A stretch of DNA of 64,000 nucleotides from Microthyrium microscopicum. Lineage: Eukaryota > Ascomycota > Dothideomycetes > Microthyriales > Microthyriaceae. The notes under the pieces were generated by a model. The model had not been told where the DNA came from. It saw only the letters and a list, made by a program, of their open reading frames with translations, and did no database searches. The stretch is from contig MU004231.1 of NCBI GenBank assembly GCA_010405405.1, forward strand, positions 1,509,386 to 1,573,385, read 5' to 3'. The translations under genes were made by a program, and so were the position numbers. Below are positions 1 to 13,600 of the stretch, in pieces. The number at the start of each line of letters is the position of its first letter. Positions within the stretch are counted from its first letter, which is position 1.

Positions 1-243
1 TGCTTCCCTGCTTTACCCCCTGATGGTGCCACATCAATTCCAAGTAGTATGAAGTACAAAAGAGAAAAGCTTCTCCCGTCATAATTGTACAAAAAGCTTC
101 CGCGTTAGCAGGATAAAGAATCTCCTGTCTCAGCTCTTTCCGGGCGACCGATAGAGCGGTGTCAGCCTCTGTAGGCTTCAGCCCGTCTCTAAGCTTTGGT
201 TGTGAGAATGACTTTGCAATCGCCTCTTTGTGACATGCTGTCA
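1..243. other. Window edge, downstream of C2H2 gene
   Basis: No coding signal is visible here. The stretch probably contains the 3' untranslated region of the minus-strand zinc-finger gene that ends at 244. Confidence 0.4.
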
Positions 244-1985
244 TCACGATGCAGTATAGTGTGCTATATTTTGTGTAGCCGCGTCGGAGTTGAAAGAACC
301 GCACTCTATTGAATTGTGTCTTGACATTTGCGGTGCGCTTTTCTTCTTCAGTAGCCCTTTCGCTGATCGCAGCAATGATGAAGGAGTTTTCGGTCGGGGA
401 GGGCTATTCTCGGAACCAGCTGGCCCGCTGCAGGTCGCCCAGGTTGCGGCAGTGGTGTATGGGTATTGCTCAGCCGGGGAAGAGAAAGAGTGCACTTCTG
501 ATGGAGTTACTGAGAGGATAGAGGGAGCTTGAGACTTTGGAGGTGCTGGAGGGAATGCCACCTCTTTCTCGCCAATTGTTGGAGAAGGATATAGCGAGTA
601 AGGAACTTGTGAGACTGATGATTGGGAACTGTGCGTCCTTCCCACCTCCATGTCGGAGTTTGCGTCGGATAGAAAATCAAGTTGTATTATTGGCGAGGGT
701 GGAACTGGCCCGTACAGGTCGAAGGGATTCTTGCCCGGTTGTGGGAATTTATCAATATGAAGGAAGTCGACGTTCGCTGGAAGATTTGGGAGAGGCTTTG
801 TCTCAGTGTCGTCGACAGGATGCACCGCAATCTTGACAGCTTCAGCTGAAGCAGGGTGTCCCAGCTGGCAAGCAGCACATGCAATTGCTTGCACCCCTTC
901 CCGAAAATCTCTATATTCCAGCCTGCGGAGGAGCTCGGTACTGTTCTCTGCTTGCCACCTCATCTTGGGCCAAAATACCTTGTCTTCGCCATGCGTTTTG
1001 ATCATGACTCTTTTGTACGCGTCCTTGATATCCGCTTGCCGCAACAGATTTCGAATAACATTGGTAAACTTCCATTGAGATGGCTGAGAAGTGGCATCGT
1101 CAACACGAGCTAGGCTCTCGAAATGTCCAGCTACGTGATCGCATCTCTCTTCCCAGCTGTTGAACATTCCTTTACATTGGTCAAAACCACACGCCCAGGC
1201 TCTTTTTGATGGCAATGGCCTTTGATTTTCGGCTCCATGATAGCATTTCCCGCACGCGTGATCTGCCTGATGATGCTTGATGAAATCTGTGACCTTGGTG
1301 AAAACCTTATCGCAGTCATCGTTGGGACAAAGCCAGTAGTATTGTTGTTCATGCACAGTGTATTCGTGTTCTTGCCAGCTAGAGCGATCCTGGAAAGAGC
1401 GTTCACAAACCGTGCAGAAGAACAGAGTGCTGATCTCAGCTACGGGTAATGATGAGGTCCGTGGTGGTGGTGTAGTAACGGAATCTATTGATGCTAGAGA
1501 AACGACTTGAGAGGGCCTTGGACGGAGAGTGATACGAGTTTCGTTGGACTCTGAATTTCCACGACTCGTACGGGGGCGAGAGTCACCACTTAGGCGATGC
1601 CTGGGTACTGAAGCAGCTCTTTTCTTCCACAGCGATCCTCGTTCCCCAAAACTGGTATTCGAGCTCCTAGATTCCCTAGATGAGCATAATGTATCGCCAT
1701 CATTACTGGCTACATAGAGTGTCGAAGAAGCTGTTGACGCCCTTGAAGAGCTTGCCGTAGTGTCCCATCCAGACAATTGTCCTAGGACAGTTAGTCCTGC
1801 CTTTTCATCAAGGCAACGACTTGATATATCTTACCTTGGGGAAAGCCGTCCTGGAAAACAGCGTCAAGAATATGAGAAGGATAAGTTTGTTTCAAGCGAG
1901 CCACCAGTTTACGATCTTCTTCTGATAACTGATTCAAAGCAAGCGAGCTGGTCGGCTGTACTAGTTCCATGGTTGTGGTCGACAT
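244..1985 (-). CDS. C2H2 zinc-finger protein
   Basis: Two exons, 1835-1985 and 244-1781, joined across a 53-nt intron (GTAAGA donor, ACTAAC branch, TAG end), give 562 residues. After a Ser/Thr/Arg-rich N-terminal half there are three consecutive C2H2 fingers: a C-x2-C finger (starts CTVCERSF), then two C-x4-C fingers (starts CPNDDCDKVF and CGFDQCKGMF). The C-terminal third is Pro/Ser-rich and looks disordered. The fingers suggest nucleic-acid binding in the nucleus, but degenerate finger triplets of this kind in fungi have no single known role, so the target is unknown. The ATG at 1985 is chosen because the splice keeps the frame open; the second exon has no ATG near its start. The name is family-level only. 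Confidence 0.85.
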
Positions 1986-4227
1986 GTCAAATGCGAGTCG
2001 TACTCGATGTTCTAAGGCCAGCAGTACCGAAGCCAGCAGTAGCGAGAAAGTGTACCGTGGGAAAGATCAACGATCCCTATTGTTAATGAAAAAGAGCAAT
2101 CCGGGCTCGTGCGTAATAGTTGCAGTGTGTAGTTGGAAGAGAAACCCTTGTGAACATCCAACTTCGAAATACCAAAATGACAAAACAGCAAAAAAGATGA
2201 TTGAAGAGGCGATAGAACCCATATGAATGATCGCCTGCATACAGAGGACAAACACCTCCACGACCCCCCAAGGCTGCGCAAATGTGCGTGCGGCATCGGT
2301 AAGCCGGGAGGAAGCACGGTCAACAGTGGCGCCCAATGAAGATGGCAATGGTCTCTGTGACTTATTCCAAAGTAGAAACAGCTTGGATCCCTCAGAGCGC
2401 AGTTCCCAAAAAACAAGGCTGCAGCAACACCTTTCCTGTTCCTTGGCTTTGAGACAGCTAATTTTGTCCAACCCGCATTGGACACCAGGGTCAAAGCCTG
2501 AGTCTTGCTTAACCAATTGTCCATAGCGCATGAACCGGGCACACCTGGATCACCATCATTGCTGATCAGTCTAACTTGAGTGTAGGTAGTGTACTCAAGG
2601 GTTTCTTGGATCACTCAAAACAGACGGGTTTAGTGGTTGATCACATTTGATAGATCAATCACACAATTCCAGAATGGTCTTGAATTCTAGCCAGTCTCAC
2701 GTGGGGGAGCTAACGCTTTTGCGACTGACGAGAAAACCGTTTAAGAATACTAAATCTCCTAGTTTTCAATAGAGCGCCTTTGATAGGGAATTTAAACAAG
2801 TTTTCGGCGATATGATGCTGCTAAGTCGACCACGATTCTTGGTATGATGTTATCTGACCTTGCACAAGGTTCAAAGTTCAAACAATGAATCACAAGGATC
2901 CAACGTTTCGAAACTGCGGAACATGTTGCTTTGCCTCGCCGTCAAGTTGTGCTTTGAACCTCACGGTCGGATCTGGACGAGGGTTTAGAACCAGTGTTGC
3001 GTCTGTGATGGACAAGCGCGACAAACAAGTCCGTGACCAGCCAAGGATTGTTCCTGGTGGAGGATGATCGATAAGACAAGGAATATCATGGACGCTTGTC
3101 AATTCTTGCTTCGTAACTTCTCATAATCTCACCCGCAATGCCGCACTTGATGGTTATCACAATAACGGTTGGGCCTCCCATCATTGACTATGCAAATCTC
3201 ATAATTTGGGGTACGACGGCTCGCTTCCTCCAGCCTCGCTTAGGGTAGATCGAGCCCTCCGAGAGTTCCTGAACCATTGTACACGAGAAGGCGCACAAGT
3301 TGGCTGCTCGTGCAAAGGAGAAGGAGGCACATAGCGAATTCAAACTCACCCGTCAAAGAACCTTGAGAAGATGAAAGACAAATTGCATCCGTTTGGGCAA
3401 TGGCTTGACGCTTAGACATGCGGGGCAAACATGAAGCAGGAGAAGTCGCAGTTCTGCGCCGCGGGCAAAAAGGCGTGAAAAGGTTCAAGAGCCTTCGCCC
3501 AAAAGAGTAAACAGCGGAAAGAAAAAGGCACCTTGGAAGAGTAGAAAACAAACTGGAGGATTCACGAACCCAACTGCGAGGATTTGTTTACGCCAGCACG
3601 TGAAGGCTTCTGCTCCCCTTAAATCCCACATCACGCCTTTGGCCAATAGCGATGAATTATATGGTGTTGTGGATGTTTAGCTGCAGCTGTATCCTGTCAG
3701 TCAAAGCCTCAGCAATGCTTTTTTTGCCGGGAGGCAACTTCCCCCTTCCCCGAACGTCTTGGAGGTTGTTACGAGTTTAGACTCTAAGGGTAAAATGTGT
3801 CGTCCCGTCTGTTGTGCAAAATTCCCAACCTGATCTAGGCCAGGGTCATCCTGATCTGGCCAACTTCAAGTCTATAAGTACAAGTATGGCCGGGGTACGG
3901 TAAACAGCAATGCAGCAACTGTGAATGATATACCTTGAGAGACGGGTTGATGGGTTCATCCTGGCTGAAATCATCAATCGTAGCACTCCACGTTTCGTGA
4001 ACCTTGACATGTTCTGCAAAGTGGGACAAAAACCCCGAGTGATGTATTTACAGAGTATCACGCGCGGTAATAATGGTTTGCTGAAAGGTTGGGGATCATG
4101 GCATGATTGGCATCACGTATCAATCTGACAATCACATTGACATGCCACATACTGATAGTAACAAATCGCACCCGCTATCAGTGATAGTATCATAGTACAA
4201 CGCTACAAGTAGTAGCACAAATGTGGA
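1986..4227. other. Gene-poor intergenic stretch, left part
   Basis: Short open frames of up to 200 codons occur on both strands between 2,012 and 2,614, and around 2,885-3,550. None has a recognisable domain, codon bias or splice structure that supports a gene. The part next to 1985 should hold the promoter and leader of the zinc-finger gene. No repeat larger than small palindromes was found here. Confidence 0.4.
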
Positions 4228-4235
4228 ATTAGTTC

Positions 4236-4515
4236 CAGTGTTGTAATGAATACGTGAATAATTCAATTCTGAATACGCCACTATTCCGAATATATCCATG
4301 AATAATCTGTAACTAGTGTTATTTATTCAGAAAAAGGAAATAGAAAACATAGAAAACACGCGAACGTGATCTAGCCTTTTCCTTCACTAAATTAGTAAGG
4401 CTAAGATAGTATTGCCACTAACCGTTAGTGGCCCCAAAACCTGGATATTATTCTGAATATGAATTGAATATGACTAATTCATATTCAGAATATTATTCAA
4501 TTCATTACAACACTG
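4236..4515. mobile_element. hAT-like MITE, 280 bp
   Basis: A short non-autonomous DNA transposon. It begins CAGTGTTGTAATGAAT and ends with the exact inverse complement (16-bp terminal inverted repeat). It is flanked by a perfect 8-bp direct repeat, ATTAGTTC, at 4228-4235 and 4516-4523. Eight-base target duplications and a CAGTG terminus are typical of the hAT superfamily. The inside is AT-rich with repeated subterminal TTCTGAATA-type motifs in both orientations and no coding capacity, so it must have been mobilised in trans by a hAT transposase elsewhere in the genome. The intact target duplication and TIRs imply a fairly recent insertion. Confidence 0.9.
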
Positions 4516-4523
4516 ATTAGTTC

Positions 4524-4885
4524 TCTTTAAGTTGGCAGAAGCTGGAGCACGTGTGATAACGATAATCTCCTACCCAATCGCTCTACTACTATCGTTAAAT
4601 CCTATCACGATTCACGAATTAGTAGTAATTTTACCGTCTAGAGCGGTTGACCTAAATAAGATAAAATAGCGATGATCACGTTCGTCACCTCCGTCAAAGC
4701 AAACGGCAAATTCCAGCACGAATAACAAAAGCTCAACACTATTACAATCACAATCCTTGGGTTGCTCCATCAGCCGTTGGAACGAACTTCTTCACACCTT
4801 CTTCACATCTGTAGGCTGGCCTGGGCAACCACTCAGGGTGCAACAAGGTCTTTTCTCAACAAGGTTGGTCGAATGACTGGAGAGC
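4524..4885. other. Spacer between two MITEs
   Basis: An AT-rich spacer of about 360 bp with no open frame of interest. Weak imperfect inverted similarity exists between the DNA just left of the hAT-like MITE and this stretch (GTGATAG...GTAGTAG words), but not enough to call an older host element. Confidence 0.35.
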
Positions 4886-4887
4886 TA

Positions 4888-5242
4888 CCGTAAGAAAACG
4901 ACAAGATGTCTGCCAGCTCACCAATCGATTCAGCCAAAATAGAGAGAGGCGTTCAAATGGGCGTCCAAAATACAGGGTTAAGCAGCCACAAAGTAGAATA
5001 TATTTCCAAAGTTAACTTTCAAGATATCAAACCTATAAATCTCTAAGCTACTTTAACGTAGAATTTAGCTAAGCTTCATAAGCTTAATAGAATTATGTAC
5101 TACTATGAATTTGAAGCGTTCTTATTGAGTAATAAAGAAGAGAATAATAGAAGATATACAGAATAGAGGTACGCCACAAAATCGCTCTAAAAACGCCTAA
5201 AAACGCCCAATAGCTGGCAGACATCTTGTCGTTTTCTTACGG
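4888..5242. mobile_element. TA-target MITE (Tc1/mariner-type), 355 bp
   Basis: Terminal inverted repeats of about 31 bp begin CCGTAAGAAAACGACAAGAT at 4888 and read as the exact inverse complement up to 5242. TA dinucleotides at 4886-4887 and 5243-5244 are the expected target duplication of Tc1/mariner/pogo transposons. Subterminal GGCGT-type words recur near both ends. The core is AT-rich and noncoding. The long perfect TIRs indicate little decay since insertion. Assignment to the superfamily rests on the TA duplication and TIR length only. Confidence 0.88.
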
Positions 5243-5244
5243 TA

Positions 5245-7665
5245 AACCGAGGACGATTGATTGTACGCCACTAACGGCACGACCCAGCAGCCTCGGGAGG
5301 CGCTTTCGCTAAACTTCGCTCATCCGGAAGCAATTGTTTCTTAATATTCCCGTCAATCCTGCCAGGTTGCTTGATTTCAATGATTTGTCAGAGGTTGTGG
5401 TGGCTTCTGGACCAAATTCTTACTGTTGAAGTGGCGTCGCTTTTGCAACACTCAACAACGCCAAAAGCATTGCAATCATGCAGAGACACAAGAGTATTCT
5501 TTATTAAAAATCACGCAAAGGATGCAGATGCATCACCATAACGGCTTTTTCGTCATCTGCAACACCCATGGTCTTGGCCGATCAGGTTTCTTTGATTATG
5601 CCAAGTAACCCAAAAGAGAGTGTCCTTGATAGTGTATATCAGAATGTATATCAATCTATCTTCATTTGAGAACGAAGAGTAGCTGTAATCCACTATATAG
5701 TATGATAGCACTACAGCAGAAACAAGCTGGTATGTATCATCTTCATCTTTGCATTAAAATGAGGCCTGAAAGATAAATGTGCCTCCATGAAGTTATGCTA
5801 CGATAACACAACTGTACAAACCTCGCCATATCCTATTGCGCAAATGTATTACAACATGCAGCAGAGCCGGATAAAGGTAATTGATACAGATATTGATTAC
5901 ATGAACTTTATAAAGTCTAGATGCAGTACATTCCAATTCACAACATCAGGCAACCCGTGGATTATACATGTCAAAGAAAATAGAACACAATTGCTTTTCG
6001 ATAGTGAACTTCCCCACGCTTAAAGCTGCAGTTTCATGCAGTGTTTGATATCTTGGGATACAAAAAGCAGAAGCATCATTTGCTGCAGTCTCGATATGTT
6101 TCTTTTTGCCAAGTTTATATCAACCTCGTTTGAGTCAATGACCTTCAGAAAGATCAAATCAACCCACGTTGTTCAGCTTCGGGCTTTGAAGCAGTTAAGA
6201 AACGTTCTAGTCCTAGGTTCTGACAATGATTTGACCTTGGCGCAAAAGTCATGGTTGCAACTGGCAACATCCACGTTCCCGACACTTGATCTGCACTGGA
6301 GGCGTTTTCTCCACAAGCCTTTCTCCTTTCCCACGTGTATGAAAAGGCGAACACCTTGGGCTATTATCAAAACCATCCTCGATAAAGAATCTAGAGTCAT
6401 TCCATCCTTTTGTAAAGGCAAGCCTGGCTAACAAACTATCAATTTGAATTTCGGCGCGGAAAAAGTTGATGGATAACGAAAACCTGGACTCCCAAGTTCC
6501 AACACCTGAGCACTAGATCTCGACCTTGTCACCATCTGAAACTCACCAGGAGGTGGCTCAAGAATTTCTTCAACCCGGTGTTTTTCGGGCGGAGCACTCT
6601 TTTGAATAATGCTGGCTGTTACCAGGAGCTGAAAGCCTGTAATAGCTACGTTTGAGCCATAAGAACGGCGTGGAAAAAATCTTCATCTTAAAGGTCAATT
6701 CCTGGAAGCTAGCGAATGCATGCTTGTTCAATGTTTTGACGCCAGTGGTACCTATCGGCCCGGTTACCATCTCGGAGTCACTTCCTAACTTGCAAATCCC
6801 AAATTGCTGGAGAACTTGAGGAGTTTAGACTATTGGTGGCTTTTAATGGAACTAACGTGGAAATACAGGTTGGTTGTCGATGCCAACCTGGCTCCAGACA
6901 CTCCTGACTTCTGACAAACTAGCAAAATTGGATGGCGATAGAGAAAGCAAATCTCGGCGATACTATCTCGCCCATTTAATTTGTTGTCAATCTTCTTTCT
7001 CACAACTACTTGGCCCTAACTCCCTTGATCCTTTGATGTAAACCATTGGCATACAACAGCCACTTGGAAGGCAGTGGTAATAATTTCCGACACAATAGTA
7101 GTGTGCAGTCGATTAGCAGGAACAGAGTCAAGTAGGTAGGGATGTAGGACATCGCGGTAAGCTCAAATCAGAACGAACAAAGTAATCGGACGACACGATC
7201 TTCTCGAACGTATCTGTACCCACCGGTATTATGCTGATCTCTAGCACTACCTGTATGCCGTCTTGTCCGAGATTCCACTCACCATAACAAAGCCTTGCTT
7301 ATTTCAAACTTTATTCTCTGCCTCAATTTTGTGTACGGCAATGTCAATCTCGGAAAATCCTAAGTCTCAATCAAAGATAGCAATACTTTTCAATTCAACC
7401 CGGCATGAAGCCATATTCACCCCTTATGCCAATCTATCAAAAGAAATCCTTATGCCTCCATGCTCACAATGTCATACATCATGAAAACCCAGCCTGCCAA
7501 ACGCCTACCATGATCCTAACTCCATCTATGCAGTCAAACTTTTGCCCAAAGCAATTCCATCTGCCCGAACCATGATGCCACTCAGACATCCTCACCCCTC
7601 ACCCTATACTCAACCAGAAACAGCCCACTCAAACTAATCCAGCAGTTAGCACACCATTGAATCCA
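5245..7665. other. Gene-poor intergenic stretch, right part
   Basis: Open frames such as 5787-6023 (+), 6036-6431 (+) and 7263-7484 (+) lack domains, good start context or splice partners and overlap unrelated frames on the other strand. No gene is called. The last few hundred bases probably include the 3' untranslated region of the BEACH gene, which ends at 7666. Confidence 0.4.
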
Positions 7666-10600
7666 TCAACAGACAAAACTCACCATCCGACCGCCCTCAT
7701 CCCCAACCCACACCCCACCACTCATCGGCAATATCGCACTAACGCCCACAGCACCTCTCACCATTTCAGGCGGAGTATGTCCCTGTTTGCCAACGACAGT
7801 ACCTGCACGCTGTAATCCCGGCAACGGTAGCCGTCTAACCAACTCCAACGTCCATCTTCCCTCCTTATTGAGAGTCTTATGCCACGCGCGCACCATGCCG
7901 TTCTTATGACCAGTGAATAGCAATATACGCTGCACCCACTCGCCGCGCAATCCTTCATACCACGCGATACTCGTCAGAGAGTCTGAGGTATCAGCTGCGT
8001 CACACACATCGCGCGAGAGGAGAAGGTTGCCGTTGAGTGAGTAGAGAGTCAGTGAGCGGTGTGAGGCGAGGGCAATGTCGCCGGTTGCAGCGCTGATGCG
8101 GGCTGCGCGGATTTCGTGCGCGGGGAGATGTGGTGCTGGTGAGGCAGGGTGTAGTTCGCGAACGAATTCATTGCGGTTTAAATCCCAGAGCAGTGTGCGG
8201 CCAGACGTGTCCGCGGATAGTAGGGTGGAGAGAGATTTGGAAGCGACGAGGAGAGTGATAGGGAAGCGGTGGCCGAAGAGGGAGTCGCGCTGGTTGACGT
8301 CCACAGCTGTGACTTTTGGCGCGCCAACACCGCCGACCACGACGGAGGAAGGCGCGGTCATTAGGCTGATGTTCCAGATGGTGATGACAGAGTCAGATCC
8401 GGCAGTTATGAGTGTTTTGCCATCGACAAAGACGGCGGCGGAGGGCGGACCAATGTGGAAGTTCTCGTAGAGCCCAAGAGCACGCTTGCCGTCGGCGGAG
8501 AGAAAGCGGACGGAACCATCGGCGAAACCCCAACGCATAATCACATCGAAGGCGGGTGGGACAAGGAGGGAGAAGGGACCTTGCGGAATCACTTTTTCGT
8601 GTTTGGCGACCCAGGTCAGGGAGGAGATAGTTTCTCGCATTTCATGGAGAGGAGCGTGGGAGCGGGTAAGTTGGCTGAGGATGTTGTTGAGATCTGGCGA
8701 CTTGTGATGTGCTCCATCGTCTCTGGAAGGATGATGTTTGGTGAAGATCTGGCGTGGAGTTTGGCCAAAGTTATGAATGATGCCAATGGAAGCCAGTCGT
8801 TCAGTCGGATCAGTGATGGCATCTAGGTCTTTTGCTCCATGGTAGCTGAGATAATGGAAAACATTCGTAGACTCAATAGCCGCCTCGCCTTGCTGTTTGA
8901 AACCAAACACTAAATCAATCCACTTGTGCAAATGTGCAGAAACATAAGGACTTTCCAAAGCCTCACGATGTTTCTGTATGAAGATATGCGGATCCCCCTT
9001 CGCCCAAGCCGGAAGAACCACATCTCCAACTTTCAGACCTGTACCTTGCGTCGCACCAAAGTTGTACCCGTTGAGGTTCTTCAAAAACTCCGGTAGATAA
9101 AAGAACTCTGGCGTAAGCTCGCGAACATCCGACATATTCTCCTTGGAAGCCGACAACCAAGCCTTCTCAATCGAATAAAACAACCGATCTGCATGATCAA
9201 AAGACCCGCCCTGCAACAGAAGATAACTCTTCACAAACGGTTGGAGGCGGATCAGATATTGCGCTACAGTCATAGCACTCGAATAATGCGTTCCATAATG
9301 ATATCCTGGCTCGCCTGTCATCTCGCCTACACTGCTGAAGCGCTCGCGAAAGTCCGCCTCACGAGACGGGCTCTGACAGCCCATCGGCTTGGTCAGATCG
9401 CGAAAGACATGCGGATCAGTCAAATCAAGCTCAGGGCTAGAATAGTCAGACAATACCCACGGAAAGACGGGATATTGCGTGAGATCGTTGAATGTGCGAC
9501 CAGCCATGGTGTTGACTTGCATCAGATACGCAAAGTTCGATATCTCGCCTCGCATCCACTTCCTAGTAGCTGGATTCGAGGCGGCAGAGTTGAAGACGCT
9601 GGCAAATTTTGATCCAAAGGATTGCGGTACATCTTCCATGTTGCGCAGCGATTCTATACGCCACTGATCTTCTGGGTGCAGTGAAGCAGCTGGATTATTC
9701 AACAGTGGTGATCGCGCGACTAGGCTGGTATGTAGATTGTTCCGTAGCTCAGCGGAGATGGCTGTAAGCAAATAGCTTCGGCCATCGGTGAAGAAGACTT
9801 CGAGCGCTACATCGCGTAGTAGGAAACGCCGCTTGGACACGAGCATGACATCACTCCATCGCCAGTGTCGCTTTGTGACTTCGCCAGGCGCGATCTTAGG
9901 TCGGCCGACGCGCGTTTCGCGACCAGAGATCAGGCGCAGATATGGATCGCGTTCTTCCACGGGAGCCTGCCAGACGCCCACGACTTCACCATCCGCGCGC
10001 TGAAAGTAGTGGTCGATGAGGTAGAGGAAGTTCTGGCCAACAATCAACAGGCCTTCAAGAGCTTCCAACCCATCAATGCGAGAGACATTGTACACCTGTC
10101 TGACCTGATCGCCGCGTTCCAGCGTACGCATAACCTTTCGATTCTTATCCTCAAACTCGCCGCCTTCATCAGTTCTTGGATCTTCAATGATTTCATACTC
10201 ATCTTCATTGCCCGCATGTGAGCTAGCCCGACTATCAGCGCGCTGTCGACCCGGCATCACTGAGCCAGGTTCTTGCACAACAGGTGTCCCACTCGCATTC
10301 GACGTCGCCTCCTTGACCAACGAACGCGAGCGTATAGGAGTTAATTGTTTTGAATGCTCTGAAGTTTTGCGCTTAGGTTGATAATCGTTCTCCGAAGAGT
10401 TTCGATCAGGAATTAGTCGTAGTCGCATACGATTCAGACCTTCCGATTCGTCTAAACGCCATTTGAACTCTGGATCATGTTCATACAACGCGCAAGCGCC
10501 CTTGAGCATTCGATCAAACTTATCCAACGTCGCCGCTGTAAAGCTCAAGTTATCCTGCTGATCCTGGACAGACCGCTGATGCTTCAGACGTTCCGACGCA

Positions 10601-13600
10601 TAGACATTGTTGCGCCAGTGGGTCGTTGCAGATTCATGTTTACGCCAGTAGTTATCTGCGTTGACAGCATCTTCATGCCAGCTCTTCAGTCGCTCACGTC
10701 GCTTACTTATGCGCGACTGGGCTGAATGTTCCGTATTCCTATTTTCTTCCGCGACGAATTCTTCCCAATGGCGTGTGAAGCAGCCAACAAAGAAAGCGTC
10801 GAGCTCTTCGCGATGTACATCGACCCAGACGATGAATGCCTCGTTATCTAGTTCCGCCAACTTCAGGAACCCAGACGCGAGATAGTGACGGCTTGCTGGG
10901 GAGGAGTGCTGGAAGACGTAGGCGGCCTCGTCAAACTTTTGGACAAGGAGCATGCGCCAGAAATCTATTGCGGCGGTACGAACACTTGTCGACTTGCTGA
11001 CGATGCGGTGGTAGAGGAGGAAGTAGAGTAAACGCAGGTAGGAATGCTCATCGTCGTCGGATGTGAGGATGACTGTTTGCCAGTAGGACAGACGTTCAAG
11101 AAAGACGACTGTAGACTTTTGCTCTAGCTCAGTCTCATCTTCCATCTCTGATAAACGTAATAAAGCGATTCGCAGAAAGACTTTGCCCATATTTTGAGTT
11201 GCAACACTGCATAGTCGAACGTTCTTGAGTGCGGCGATGTCTGGTCGTCGGAGAAACTCCAGTGTTTGGCCGATGAAGTCAAGAAGCTGTCCAGCGCCAT
11301 CTAGAAACCACCCCTCGAAGATGGCTTCTGCCATATATTTGACATATCGACCGACATTGGTGATGACCCTAGGCTCTTTGAGAAGCTGCTCCTGCATTCG
11401 CAGAGTATTCGAGAGCTCAGACATTGCATGTGAGAGAACATATGACTCAAAATATACTTGATGTTCTTGAAAGCCTGGAGGGACTTTGAGAAATAGACCT
11501 AGTCCTTGAAAGTCTTTGCGATGCAAAACCTGATCGAGGAATACAGATACCACAACTCCAAGCATAGTCTGCACAATGTTCGATCCAATTCTGAGTGCTA
11601 TCGGTCCAGATGACAAATGTGGCGACATGACCGAGTTCAGCTTGGTGGGTTTCGGGATATTATCATGTTCACCAGTGATAAGGATGAAACTCGACGGTCT
11701 TCTGAAAGTAGCTCGAGCAGACTTGGAAGAACCCTTAGTTGCAACACTAGACGAAGTTGTCGTTGATCGAACGATGCGAGGCCTATGATTTTCGTCTACT
11801 GCGGGAGGCTTAATCACCACATCGTGGCCCTCGAATGTCAAAGCGGATCGAGAGTTGAGTTCTGTCTCAGCACTGACGCTATCTGATGTAACCACGACCG
11901 GATAGAGAACGAACAAGACTTCTTGGACGAAGCTTGAGGTGGCAGCAAAATCCCGAAAGCTGGGTGATTTGAGTTGGAGATCGGCCAAAAAGCGTATCAC
12001 TGAGCTGAGTACCTCAGCATTGTTGGTAACCTCGAAAGTTGTATGCCCGCGAACAGCATCAACATTCAACGAGGAGCCTCGGACGCGACCATGGACAAGA
12101 GCTTCACCCTTCATGTCATCGCCAGATGCAGCTTTGTGTCCCTCGGATACCACAGCACGAAGGCCACTTTCGAGCATTGCAGCCATGATGGGCAACGCTT
12201 CAGGATAAACGACTCGTCCGCCAGTTTTGGCGAACATGTCACTGAGTGTAAACTGATTGAAGTCGTCCACATAATCAAGGGTGCCAACATCGACTCCGAA
12301 GAGTAGAGCCAAGAGGGATATCCACAGAGCCGGAACACTCCACCAGCTCTTGAGCCGCTGCTTGAATAGCGAAAAGCCACCGCTTCTATCATCGAAGCTT
12401 TTCACATAGCTTGGTCCCAGCACGACGAGAACCCGAACGAGGATTTTCGTAGAGAGAACAATGATACGTGAATCGCGCTCGGCCATTAGGAACAAAAGCC
12501 ATTTGCTTGTGACCGTCGTTGCAAATCTATTAACAATCTCTTCACGGCCAGGTTCGCAGATGATGTCGGCATACAATTCCAGCATTTGAACCGCCATCTC
12601 AAATCTCGATACTTCGCTTGATGGGCTTATGGGCGGATTGAAGGGAGAAGGACGCGAATGTGACCGTTCACGTCCTGATGGACCCGGACTGGTATTGCGA
12701 TCTCCATTTCTAGAGGTAAGTCGCCGTACCATAGGGAAAGCTCGCGTTTCTTGGAAAGCAAAGGTGATAAACATGGACAACGAGCGAAGCGTATCAGCAG
12801 AAATGCTACATCGAAATACAGCGTTGAATGCGTCAAGAAAATCGGGGAAGACGTCGGCGCTGAAAGATTCGCCCTTGAGAGCATCGATCAGACGCTTTAC
12901 AATCCCTATAGTATGTTAGTGAGGCTTCCGAACGAAAAAAGTCGCACTTACGCATTCTAATCAGGCGCTTAGCATTGAATTTATGATGCTTCCCTTTGGC
13001 GGCATAATGCACAAATTGGCTGTAGTAGACTTTCTGAGTAGCAATTGGCGATCGTCTCCAGGTATCGAAATCAACCAGTAGATATCGATATGCCAGACTG
13101 TTGATTATGAGAGCATTTTCCGGCTTCGTCTCACTATAGCCTACGAAAGCTAGCGTCATTCGCAAGAGCTCCAGAGCCAATTCTTCTCGTTGCTTAAGAT
13201 CTACGGGAATTGGTGGTGGTCGATGTGAGGCGTAAGCAGATTCGCCAAAAATTGATCCAAAGCCAAGTTTTTCTCGCATCAAGCCAGCCAGCACACCATA
13301 AGCATTCTGCCGCTCAATGGCTTCACTATTACGCCAATTGTTTTCGATCGATGCGAAAGCAATTTGAACAGCCCGAATGACCTCGTCTTTTGTACGAGCA
13401 AGATCAAGGAGCTTGAGGACGACAGGAGCACTACCTCCTAATCGCCAGCAGGCATCATCGAGCGCTTGTGGAACAGATACGACTGGTTCTCCGTGCAGAA
13501 TGCCGAGGCCATGTTTGCTGGTAACAGCATCGCTTATTGCAGGGACGGCGGCGTTAATGATCACGGATCTGCCATTAGAATGAAGGGTGCGACTCAGACT

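Noticed and set aside
2012-2614. 200-codon minus-strand frame upstream of the zinc-finger gene
   Set aside because: It overlaps other frames on both strands, lacks domains and splice logic, and lies where the promoter and leader of the zinc-finger gene should be.
4141-4640. Possible older inverted-repeat element surrounding the hAT-like MITE
   Set aside because: Words such as GTGATAG and GTAGTAG recur in inverted order but with many gaps, and no target duplication was found.
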